Assembly: GCA_028023455.1 (NCBI GenBank) | Contig: JAQFVV010012477.1 | Span: 4,880,751-4,944,750 of the forward strand | Direction: 5' to 3' | Source of the DNA: Epiperipatus broadwayi | Lineage: Eukaryota > Onychophora > Udeonychophora > Euonychophora > Peripatidae | Length of the DNA stretch: 64,000 bases | Shown: in pieces, positions 48,870 through 57,781 of the stretch | Numbering within the stretch: the stretch's first letter is position 1 | Layout of the letters: each line of letters opens with the position of its first letter | Notes under the pieces: model-generated | Database searches by the model: none | What the model was told of the DNA's origin: nothing | What the model saw: only the letters and a program-made list of their open reading frames with translations | Made by a program: the position numbers and the translations under genes

Positions 48870-50255
48870 CAATAGTAGTCTGTCCAATAGACAGGTCCAG
48901 AGAGTAGTCACTACATCAGTTCATCCATTCTTCCATTCCATTCTCTTCCTTGCCCACTTCCTCAATTCCACATAACCCCTTCCATCTCGTATATCATCCA
49001 ATAATGTCAATCTCTTCCATCCTTTCTTTTTATTTCCACTCACCATTCCTTCCAAAACATCTTTCATTAAACTATAATCTTTTCTTAGTATATGTCCAAT
49101 CCAGTTTCTCTTTCTCTCTTTGATACTTTCAATCAATCTTCTTTCCTCATTAACTCTTTTCAAAACTTCTTCATTTGTTATTTTATTCACCCAACTGATT
49201 TTTTCCATTTTTCTCCATGTCCACATCTCAAAAGCTTCCAGTAGTTTCTTAATTCTATTACTCAATGTCCATGTCTCACAACCATACATTAATACACTCC
49301 ACACATAACATTTAATTAATCTTTTCCTTAATTCTCTTTCCATAGGTCGACAGAATATCTTCTTTCTTTTTATAAATGTCACCTTTGCCAATGCTATTCT
49401 TCTTTTAACTTCATCTTCACTTTTTTCATCCTCACTCAACCAACAACCCAAATATCTAAATCCCTTCACCTGTTGCACCATGTCATCATGGATTCCAATT
49501 TGCAGTCTTTTTGCATCTCTCCCTATTCATAAACACTTAATCTTTTCAATATTAATCTTCATTCCATATGCCATACATCCTTCTTCCAATTTATTCAACA
49601 TATTCTGAAGATCCTTTTCTTCCTCAGCAATAAGAGCCATATCATCTGCAAATCTTATACACTTTATTACTCTCCCTCCAACACTTGCTCCTCCACAGTC
49701 CAAATAATTATTTATCATATCTTCTAAATAAATATTAAACAAAGCAGGTGACATACTGCATCCTTGCCTAACTCCACTTTCTATATTCACTTCATCCATC
49801 TCATTACATCCAAATCTAACTCTTATTCTTTGCCCATTATACATATTCCATATCAATCGTCTTTCTTTCCAGAATACTCCTTTATCTCTTAAGATAGACA
49901 TCAGTTTATTCCAGATTACTCTATCAAATGCCTTTTCTAAATCTACAAAACACATATACCAATTCCTTTATCTCTTTCAATATATCTTTCTGCAATTGTC
50001 CTAACAATACCAATAGCATCTCTTGTGCTTTTCCCTTTCCGAAAACCAAACTGTTCTTCAGCAATATAATAGTCAACCTTCCCATAAATCCTTTGAGTTA
50101 AAATCCTCAATAACACCTTAGAAACATGAGACAATACACTTATTGTCCTATACTCTTCACATTTAACAGCTTTCTTCTTTTTAGCAATTGGAATCACTAT
50201 AGTTCTTAAAAAATCTTCAGGCCAAACTCCACTATTATATATCAAATACATATAT
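48870..50255 (-). pseudogene. Non-LTR reverse transcriptase fragment, nearly open
   Basis: The minus strand codes for the RT and C-terminal part of an APE-type LINE. Order: fingers GVWPEDFLRTIVIPIAKK and EEQFGFRKGKSTRDA (50251-49943), box A FVDLEKAFDRV, then GVRQGCSMSPALFNIYLEDM and the intact active site IRFADDMALIAEE (49955-49530). The downstream region has GFRYLGCWLS, MYGCETWTL and RNWIGHILRKD (to 48921). Only two lesions are visible: a one-base frame change near 49943-49955 and a single in-frame TGA at 49527-49529. The endonuclease part is absent because homology stops at 50255, where a palindromic repeat begins. It is younger than the other minus-strand LINEs here. Confidence 0.85.
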
Positions 50256-50411
50256 ACATATATAATAACTGAAGCACAGGCTTGTTATATACCTGTATCT
50301 ATAGATATGTAATATAGGGTATATGAGCACAGACTTTCACACCACCACTCTCCACTCTATCTAATAACACTGATACACCTAAACACATATATGCTGAAAA
50401 GATAAATAATC

Positions 50412-50448
50412 ACCAATATACATGCTAAACCAGCAATCATCAGTTGGT
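50412..50448 (-). ncRNA. Hammerhead motif, copy A4 (catalytic GAA deleted)
   Basis: ACCAA, CTGATGA and the stem II region are identical to copy A1. Seven bases (AAATACG) after AGCATG are missing, removing A13/A14 and half of stem III. This arm cannot cleave. Confidence 0.7.
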
Positions 50449-50545
50449 CCAGACTATCATCTTTACACACATATATAGTATAAGTGCTATCTTAATATAT
50501 ATCTGAGAACTTATACTATATATGTGTGTAAAGATGATAGTCTGG

Positions 50546-50593
50546 ACCAACTGATGATTGATTACTGGTTTAGCATGAAATACGTATATTGGT
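50546..50593 (+). ncRNA. Hammerhead motif, copy A5 (stem II disrupted)
   Basis: ACCAA, CTGATGA, GAAA, zero-loop ATAC/GTAT and TTGGT are all present. Relative to copy A1 a small insertion (TTGATTACTGG against TTGCTGG) spoils stem II. Confidence 0.65.
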
Positions 50594-50769
50594 GATTATT
50601 TATCTTTTCAGCATATATGTGTTTAGGTGTATCAGTGTTATTAGATAGAGTGGAGAGTGGTGGGTGGTGTGAAAATCTGTGCTCATATACCCTATATTAC
50701 ATATACATATATAATAAATATAACTTCTTTAACTAGCGTTAAAAGCGCATAATTATTGATATTGTATAT

Positions 50770-51075
50770 GAACTATTGTAAATATAGGGGAATTCAGACT
50801 TTCAAGCAATTTTCAACTATCCACACTATCTCATACTACTAACACACATGGCTACACTCATGTAGAAAAGATAAATAATTACCAATATACATAATTCGTG
50901 CTGAGCTAGCACTCATCAATTGGTCCAGATTATCATCTCCCACACACATATATAATCAGTACTCAGTTTATATTAAGATAGCAAATCTTTATATTTTAAT
51001 GGAAAGGCTTCAGATAGAGTGGATAGTTGAAGGTTGATTGAAAGTCTGAGTTCAAATCTCTATATTTATAATTAA
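50770..51075 (-). repeat. Hammerhead-bearing repeat, family A copy 6, with terminal inverted repeats
   Basis: On the minus strand a unit of about 290 bp begins CAGACTTTCAATCAACCTTC and ends with the mirrored GTTGAAAATTGCTTGAAAGT. Its ends therefore pair and the whole RNA could fold as a rod with the ribozyme near the middle. It shares TGAAGCCTTTCCATTAAA with the copy at 1.8 kb. Confidence 0.75.
50881..50924 (-). ncRNA. Hammerhead motif, copy A6 (C3 and A15.1 substituted)
   Basis: Stem I ACCAA/TTGGT, core TTGATGA (C3 to T), a perfect five-pair stem II GTGCT/AGCAC with loop AGCTC, GAA, then T where A15.1 is expected. The perfect stem II shows what the family ancestor probably had. Confidence 0.6.
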
Positions 51076-51111
51076 GTTTCAGGTATAAGAATGCCTGTAC
51101 TTCAAATCTTA

Positions 51112-51196
51112 TATGAACTATTATAAATTACAATAATATTCTAAGGTTTCAACTATATTCTTTTATAATCTTATTGTAATTTATAATAGTTCATAT
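51112..51196. repeat. Perfect 25-bp-arm stem-loop
   Basis: TATGAACTATTATAAATTAC followed by AATAA at the left is mirrored exactly at the right, with a loop of about 35 bases. The left arm belongs to the end of the neighbouring repeat. Confidence 0.75.
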
Positions 51197-51750
51197 AATA
51201 AATAAAGATTAATAAAAAATGAAGTTGCACGTGATTTGTATTATTTATTGAAATTAATTGGCTATTTTTAAAATAGAAGACTGTTTTGTTTGTTATTAAT
51301 TTAATTTTTATATAATTTTAAACTATCTTTTATGAATATATATTATCTATATTTTGTTTTTCACCCTTTTATATCGCTCTTTATATATACATATATGTAA
51401 TGGAGTACATCACTTTCCCCCCAAGACTATGAATATGTAACACTCTTTTGACAAACTTCAGGGTAGAATGGTGCACCCCATTAATTATATATATACATTG
51501 AACTATGCTAATTTAATGTTTATGTGTGTACAAACTGAAATAAATGCTTTATTTACTAATTTTGCATACTGTAACAGCTTTATAATTTCAAAATATCTGT
51601 CTGAATTTAAGTATCTATATAATATAAAACTATGACTAAACAATAACATAACATTGCCATTGCTTCTAAGATAATTTATTGCACTACCAAAATATGTATA
51701 GTAAACATTATGAATTTTAATTAGGCTTTGAACTAATTAAATTAGACATT
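51197..51750. other. AT-rich DNA, no gene seen
   Basis: A weak short inverted repeat around TAATGGAGTACATCAC (51398) and GGTGCACCCCATTA (51470) may be a tiny MITE, but the match is too poor to call. Confidence 0.45.
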
Positions 51751-51891
51751 ATCACATGTGAAATGGATGAATAAATTAAGAAAGTGTGCAGGGGTGATGT
51801 GGAGAAGAGAAGCTAAAGATCGGAGATGGATTGAACTTGGAGAGACCTTCATCCTGCAGTGGATTGATAATGGTTGATGATGATGATGATG
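51751..51891 (+). mobile_element. RTE-type LINE, 3' end fragment
   Basis: Closely matches 62139-62279 of the full element, e.g. AAGTGTGCAGGGGTGATGTG and CTTCATCCTGCAGTGGATTG, and ends in the tail GATGATGATGATGATG. It has a 3-base deletion at CGGAGA-TGG. This is a 5'-truncated insertion showing that the family's RNA 3' end carries GAT repeats. Confidence 0.9.
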
Positions 51892-52313
51892 CTAAGTGAC
51901 AGATATCTGAAATATTAAAATATAATAAAAAACCAGTCAGACCAGAATAATTTTAGTATATATATTTGTCATTCATTATAATTTTTAATCAGTAATTCCT
52001 GCAAGATAAAGATCTCTTCAAGATTTATCTTACTTTTTCAGCTCTATTTTTCTTTTCTATTTTAATCAACTTTCATATTTCACTTATCCATCATACATAC
52101 ATTTTCATTCTTAGTCTTGTTAATAATATACTTGTCTTATCTAATATGTTCACTTTAACACTATTTCAACTTTTTTAAATTCTTTTCATAATGTCAGTAA
52201 TATTTATTTGTTTTTCATCCACATGTTTTGGTTTCTCCTTAATAATCATTATGTACATTTCTTCATTTAGCCATATTTTCTGTAAGCTTTACATATTTTG
52301 GTTGTCATCGATG
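51892..52313. other. AT-rich DNA, no gene seen
   Basis: No gene or element recognised before the left end of the TIR element. Confidence 0.45.
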
Positions 52314-53541
52314 AGCAGATATATCCCACTGGATGGCGCTGTTTTCATGCTAAAACACATAAAAATGCTGTTTCTGCGGCTGACACCTTCGAACCTGAAT
52401 TTTCTATAATAGAACTTTTTTGTTGTGCTACAGATTGCAGGCTGCTATGTCACGTCACAGTACAGCATGTATGTTTTATGCAGCAAATACATTTTCCGAA
52501 TTCGCACAGTTTATAAAATGATTACGGCTTGGGGAGAGGGTGTGTTTTTTTGAATTGGATGGAAATGTTATTTTCATTGGATTTTTTTATTATTTTAAAG
52601 TATTGAAATGTTCAGATTTTGTAAAGTAATAATTAACAGACTTTTTACACCGTAGTGTATTGAAGTTTTAAGTAGTAAATGTTGACGAGATATATGTATA
52701 AAGTTATTTGGAATTAGGTAACGAGTCAAGTAAGGTACTGTTCGTAACATTCCATGAGACATTTTAAGATTGTAGCGTGTGTATATTTTTGAAATAAAAA
52801 AATCTGTTAACACTAAAATATCTAGTAAGAAAAGTACAATTGTACACTGTTTTTTTAAATGTCATAAAAAGCATATATTATAAACATGTTATATATATAT
52901 ATATATTTGTCATTGTTTAAAAAAGTTTTAGTTTCTTTCTTTTCTCCAACTACTGTTATTCTTTGTTGAATATAGTTTACATTTATTGTTATCATTTATT
53001 TTATAGATGTTAGTAAAAAAAAATATTTACAAAAATACGATTTTGATATTTTTTATTTTAACCGTAAACCTAACCCTAAAACTAACCCTAAACTAACCCT
53101 AAAACTAACCCTAAAGCTAACCCTATAGCTAATCCTAAAACTAACCCTAATCCTAACCCTAAAGCTAACCCTAATCCTAACTCTAAACGTAAACGGAACA
53201 AGTTTTACTTTTAGTTATCATTCTATTTGAGATAAAAACTAGCGGTAAACAAAATCTTCGATAGAAAATTGATTTTTTCTAATAAAAAGAAAACTAAAAA
53301 CGATGAATCAAATTGTAATTTGTTTATTTTATTTTACATTTATTATTATCATTTAATTTGTATATGTTAATAAAAAATAATATTTAAAATTAAGTAATAT
53401 TTAAAAAAGGCGATTTTCTTTTTGTTTTTATTTTTGCATTACAAAAAAACACATCAAAATGATTATAATTAACGACCCGTGAATGATCATATTTTATAAT
53501 TTTAGCATGATAACTGCGCCATCAAGTGGGATTTAGCAGCT
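52314..53541. mobile_element. TIR element (1.2 kb) enclosing telomere-like repeats
   Basis: Inverted repeats of about 42 bp mark the ends: left ATCCCACTGGATGGCGCTGT followed by CATGCTAAAA, right reversed ATCCCACTTGATGGCGCAGT followed by CATGCTAAAA. The interior has no transposase. It contains a diverged direct repeat (52979-53050 and 53336-53416, around ACATTTATTGTTATCATTTA) flanking the telomere-like tract. Superfamily and target duplication were not established. Confidence 0.75.
53067..53190. repeat. Degenerate telomere-like repeat tract
   Basis: About ten units built on CTAACCCTAAA, with variants CTAATCCTAAA and CTAACCCTATAG. This resembles the metazoan telomere repeat (CCCTAA) but with expanded 10-12 base units. 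It sits inside the TIR element, so it is more likely part of a mobile unit than a fused chromosome end. Confidence 0.85.
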
Positions 53542-53544
53542 ATT

Positions 53545-54370
53545 CTACAAGAACCCATATTTCTTTTTTATTAAGTATACTATACTAAAACACATTTATT
53601 AAAAATCTTCATTTTTAAAAACATAGGCATTAATGTTATTTTAACCAAAAGTACTCATTTCCAGTTTAATTTTATAATTAGTTATACTCATGCTCTATAC
53701 AATTTATAGTAGTAGTAGAGATATGAACTTGAAATCGGAAGTTGCTGGATCATAGCATACTTTTGTTTCTTCTGATGCTCAAATATCTCATAACATCCTT
53801 AGCAATTCATTATTCTATTATTACTATTTATTTATTTCAATCACTGTATTTCCATCCACATTAATAATTTGATCAAGATATTTATGGTTGTTAAATTCTT
53901 CTAATTTATAACCATCCTTTATTTTTTCCTTTTTTGAAAAGACTTTGGGCATTACTTTAGATATTTTAATGTTATTTTGAAATTTATATTTATGATGTCA
54001 TTTTGTAGATCTTGTAATATTTTCTGCAATCATGAATCATTGTTTGGAAAAACTTTAATATTTCTGTTAATATTAAGAATACACACGCATATATAGTTCG
54101 ACTATATATAAATAAATCAAATCAAATAAATAAATGACAAACTTTTATTAATTTCTTCTAGTGCTTTCAAAGATATAACCTTCATTTTCAAGAAGTGCAA
54201 TATTCCTTCATTTTCATGAAGTGCAAATATGCAAAATAGGACAGATTAAATATGCAAATATGGATGGGAAAATTTAAAGTTGCCATTTCTTAGATATGGT
54301 GTAAATGTCTCTTTTTTATTCATCGCATGTTCATCTGATGTAATATAGCATGCCTCTTTCACTTTCCTAT
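53545..54370. other. AT-rich DNA, no gene seen
   Basis: Nothing recognised apart from a short local duplication around TTCATTTTCA and GAAGTGCAA near 54180-54228. Confidence 0.45.
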
Positions 54371-54387
54371 GCAATTCTCCCAGCAAG

Positions 54388-54640
54388 CAGTTTACAAGAT
54401 CGCATGTAGCAATAACAATTGCCCAGTGGCATATTAATCATGTGTAGCAATAACAATTGCCCAGTGGCATATTATGGAGAAACGAGGGCTTCTGTCCATA
54501 CAAGATTGGCCCAGCATATATATGCATATAATAAGGCCTTGGTTGACGCATCCCATCCCTCTATTTTTGTACAGCACACTGTTGCTATGGGCCACCAGTG
54601 AAGGCCAGATAAGTCTCGGGTTGTTTGGGAAAAAAAAAAA
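54388..54640 (+). pseudogene. Penelope-like element GIY-YIG nuclease fragment
   Basis: A short plus-strand stretch codes for the nuclease signature of another Penelope-like family: VYKIACSNNNC at the start, then AYYGETRASVHTRLAQHIY (YIG-equivalent YYG, catalytic Arg in TRLAQH) and later VQHTVAMGH. A 38-base tandem duplication (about 54406-54436 and 54444-54474, unit with GCAATAACAATTGCCCAGTG) breaks the frame between the two parts. No RT domain adjoins it. The sequence differs from the paired elements at 18-22 kb, so a second lineage is present. Confidence 0.8.
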
Positions 54641-55320
54641 ACCCAGATCACTCCCAAACAATTTAAGTAATTTCTAAATACAAAAAAGTATTCTACCATC
54701 CATATTATTTTACAAAATATTTATTTGTGCAATTGTTGCAGAAAATGTTTGAAAGAAAAGATCATCTATCATATAATCTTATCAATAGAGTGTGCCAATA
54801 TTTTGATTATGTTTTTTGGTAATCTTAAATTTTAATTATACAATAAATCATTACAGAGACGTTTTTTTTACAATCAACACATCCATTATGCACATACTGA
54901 ATATCCATAATTTCTTTTAATACATGGAATGCTCTATTGTGTTATAACTACATTTAATTCCAACTTGTTTACTTGTTTTACTTAAGTACAGAACATTAAA
55001 CTCAATAATCATTATTAATATTAACAGAAAACTAACAATTCATTTTCATGCAACATTTAGATATTTGCTCAAGCAAACTTTTTCAGTTATGTAACAAAAG
55101 AATATTAATTCATTCTCTGATAGCCACGACACTTTTTTATTAAGAATGATAAAAATGTTAAAAATTATACTTGAATTAAAATCTCATCTAGATTTACCAA
55201 TAGACATATAGTTTAATTAATTGATAAATAGATAGCTATTAAATAGCTAGACAATCAGATAAATAGACAGACATTTAGAGGAATATATAATTAAATAGAC
55301 ACTCTTACATCTTCCATTCT
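54641..55320. other. AT-rich DNA, no gene seen
   Basis: Low-complexity sequence with a diffuse GATA-type tract near 55200-55290. Confidence 0.45.
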
Positions 55321-55600
55321 ATCACATACTCTTGAAATATATAAATAAAAATATCTTAAAAAAGTAAATGACTGCCAAGATACATTTCATATAAAACCGA
55401 TCCCTACCCACGTATCACAAGGTATTGCATATGCTGCAACATTCAGTCATTGCTTACTAATATCATATGGCAACCATCTTGCACTCATGCCATTGATAGA
55501 ATTTACTTTAGATAAATATCATAATAATTATTATTAATCACTGAGTAGGCTAAAGATTATATCATTTTTAGGTCAGATACAAGCTTCAAATTCAACTAAT
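55321..55600 (-). repeat. Family A repeat fragment, minus strand
   Basis: Contains the 3' half of the hammerhead block (GAAATGTATCTTGG, minus strand 55388-55375) and the downstream TCATTTACTTTTTT part, plus blocks such as TCTAAAGTAAATTC and AATAATTATTATTAATCA that mirror other family A units. The 5' half of the ribozyme is unrecognisable. Confidence 0.55.
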
Positions 55601-55763
55601 GATTAATTATATATAAAGCAAGTCATATATAACATGACATTGCTTTTATAAGCTTGTATTTACAAAAATGTAATACAGAGAGAATACCAATAGCTTAGAC
55701 AAGCTCTTAATTGATAAGGGCAATAAGAGAAAATATTTAAAATCTCTATCTGAAATACTCTTA

Positions 55764-55809
55764 TCCCCAGACCAATTGGTTTTGAGCTTATTGCTCACCT
55801 TAGTGAGGA
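55764..55809 (-). ncRNA. Diverged hammerhead-like motif, copy B2
   Basis: Minus strand: stem I TCCTCA with TGGGGA (six pairs including one G-U), core CTAAGGT, stem II GAGC/GCTC, AAAA, a perfect zero-loop stem III ACCAA/TTGGT and C at the cleavage position. Topology is that of a hammerhead, but core positions 5, 9 and 12 deviate. Confidence 0.5.
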
Positions 55810-56285
55810 GTTAGAATATTCAGACCCTAGATTTAAAATATCAACTCAGTAGAAACTCTGAAGTTTTCAGACATGAAAATGCCTTTTACTCCAGCTATCT
55901 AACTTAAATAGCTATGTGGAACTGAACCGAATTCAGTTCTACCATATATTCATACCCTCAGCATAACCTAAGCCATAAAGGTAAAATTATAATTATCAAT
56001 AAAGTACGTCATATATAACATGACATTGCTTTATAAGCTTGTATTTATGAAAATGTAATACAGAGAGTGTAACAAAGCTCAAACAAGTTCTTAATTGATG
56101 TATGGTAAGAAAAAATATTTAAAATCTTTATCTGAAATACTCTTATCCCCAGACCAATTGGTTTCAAGCTGGAGTAAAAGACATTTCAGGTCCAAAAACT
56201 TGAGAGGTTCTACTTAAATATTATGTATGAAATAAGTGCTTGGTTTTGCATTGATATTTTTGATCTAGTTTCTGAATATTTTAGC

Positions 56286-56331
56286 TCCTCACTGAAATGA
56301 GCCATAAGCTTGAAACCAAGTGGTCTGGGGA
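56286..56331 (+). ncRNA. Diverged hammerhead-like motif, copy B4
   Basis: Stem I TCCTCA/TGGGGA, core CTGAAAT, stem II GAGC with GCTT, intact GAAA (56312-56315), stem III ACCA with TGGT and C56325 at the cleavage position. G8 and A9 are substituted. Confidence 0.5.
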
Positions 56332-56689
56332 TAAGAGTATTTTAGATATTTTCTCTTACCACACTTATCAATTAAGAGCTTGTTTGAGCTATTGGTATGC
56401 TCTTTGTATTACATTTTTGCAAATACAAGTTATAAAAACAATGTCATATTATATATGATTTGTTTTATTGATAATTATAATTTTACCTTTTTGGTTTTGG
56501 CTATGCCGAGGCTATTAATATATTGTAGATCTGAATTTGGTTCAGTCCCATAAAGCTATTTAACTTAGATAGCTGGAGTAAAAGACATTTTCATGTCTGA
56601 AAACTTCAGAGTTTCTACTTAAACATTACATATGAAATAAGGGCTGGGTTTTGAGTTGATATTTTAGATCTAGTGTCTCAATATTCTAG

Positions 56690-56738
56690 CTCTTTACTGA
56701 GGTGAGCCATAGGCTCAAAACCAATTGGTTGGGATAAG
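56690..56738 (+). ncRNA. Diverged hammerhead-like motif, copy B5
   Basis: Core CTGAGGT, perfect five-pair stem II GAGCC/GGCTC, AAAA and zero-loop ACCAA/TTGGT. Stem I is worn (TTTA opposite TGGG). Confidence 0.4.
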
Positions 56739-56992
56739 AGTATTTCAAATAGATATTTTAAATATTTTCTCTTACCGTACTTATCAATTATAAGCTTGTT
56801 TGAACTATTGGTACATTCTCTGTATTACATTTTTGTAAAACTAATGATTAATATATCTGTCTTTAATTAAATAATATATGCATCATTAATCCAACTTCTT
56901 TTTTTTATGAAAATATTTTTTTAGATATATTTATAAATTTCACTTCTATCACATAATCTTGAAACAATGGTATTTAAAAAAGATAAATGACT

Positions 56993-57034
56993 TCCAAGAT
57001 GCATTTCATAGTAAAACAGTACTTTTCATTTGGT
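56993..57034 (-). ncRNA. Hammerhead motif, copy A7 (5' core lost)
   Basis: Stem I ACCAA/TTGG, GAAA, zero-loop ATG/CAT and C at the cleavage position are kept, but CTGATGA reads ATGAAAA. Predicted inactive. Confidence 0.5.
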
Positions 57035-57214
57035 CCAAATCTCACATGATTTTATTATTAATAAATAGTAATAAATATTGGAATATTTATCTAGAGTAGA
57101 TACTGTCAAAAATTGAGTGCAAGAAGTTTGTCACTTGTACATTAAATTGTAATAATTTGATACTGATAAATACTGAATAAATGATGAAGGAATTTATAAG
57201 TTATTAAGATCTGG

Positions 57215-57250
57215 ACCAATTGAAGTTTAATAACACAAAATACAATTTGG
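57215..57250 (+). ncRNA. Hammerhead motif, copy A8 (heavily worn)
   Basis: ACCAA and TTGG frame a degraded core (TTGAAGT) and CAAAA in place of GAAA. Recognised only by homology to the other copies. Confidence 0.4.
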
Positions 57251-57554
57251 AGATCATTTATCTTTGTCAGATGTCTTTATTCATATTTAAAAATATATAG
57301 TAGGACTGAAGTTTTAAGAATATCTTTTAAAAAGGGAGATATGAAGTTGGATGATTGATATTATGTGGTTATGTTTAATTAAAAAAACAGATATACTAAT
57401 TTTTAACTGGATTTAAAATGTATACCTGGGCTAAAAATAATATGATAATCTTTAGCTTAATAAATGATTACTAATAATTATTAGGATAGTTATCTAAAAT
57501 GACAGTGACAAAAATATCAATGCAGAAAATTTGATACATTTAGGTTAAATGATA

Positions 57555-57745
57555 TTAATGAATAGATGGATGAATAGATAGAAAGATAGATAATAGACAA
57601 ATAGATAAAGTTAGATAAATAGATAAACACCTGGACAAACAAATAGACTTAGATAACCCAATGTCAAATAGACACACAGATATATAAAAAAGGATGGATA
57701 GATATATAGATAGATAAATAGATAGATGAGTAGCTAAATAGAAAT
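57555..57745. repeat. GATA-type microsatellite region
   Basis: Interrupted runs of ATAGATAG and variants over about 190 bases, followed by a TA run near 57768. Antisense frames rich in SIYLSIYLS are repeat artefacts. Confidence 0.85.
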
Positions 57746-57781
57746 AATGATAAATAAATAAAACATATATATATATATATA

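Larger units (their letters stand above)
50262..50704. repeat. Palindromic pair of family A repeats
   Basis: The left arm (about 50305-50482) and right arm (about 50510-50704) are inverted copies of the same family A unit as at 1.8-2.1 kb. They share GATAGTCTGGACCAACTGAT and GTGTTTAGGTGTATCAGTG. Arms are almost identical apart from small indels in the ribozyme region. The block sits exactly at the 5' break point of the neighbouring RT fragment. Confidence 0.85.
55606..56840. repeat. Family B array: two minus-strand then two plus-strand units
   Basis: Unit 1 (55606-56000) and a partial unit 2 (56005-56175) lie in one orientation with a period near 382. Units 3 (56176-56495) and 4 (56495-56840) are inverted with a period near 405. 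Shared blocks include AAGCTTGTATTTACAAAAAT, CTCTTATCCCCAGACCAATT, CAGCTATCTAACTTAAATAG and a TCAGACATGAAAATG block. No coding capacity. Head-to-tail units with a ribozyme-like core in each, next to an inverted pair, suggest retrozyme-type multimers. Confidence 0.8.
56960..57545. repeat. Family A units, one inverted and one with partial tandem copy
   Basis: A minus-strand ribozyme block (56993-57034) is followed by a plus-strand unit. The block AATAAATAGTAATAAATATT at 57062 recurs in related form at 57458, so the plus-strand unit repeats after about 396 bp, giving more than one monomer head to tail. Confidence 0.65.

Noticed and set aside
48514-48975. 153-residue plus-strand frame
   Set aside because: Aromatic, AT-driven composition, no domain, and its end lies antisense to a clear RT remnant.
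51398-51484. Tiny inverted-repeat element
   Set aside because: End similarity is weak and broken, and no target duplication is visible.
53067-53190. True chromosome end or fusion point
   Set aside because: Units are degenerate, the tract is short and it lies within inverted repeats of a mobile element.
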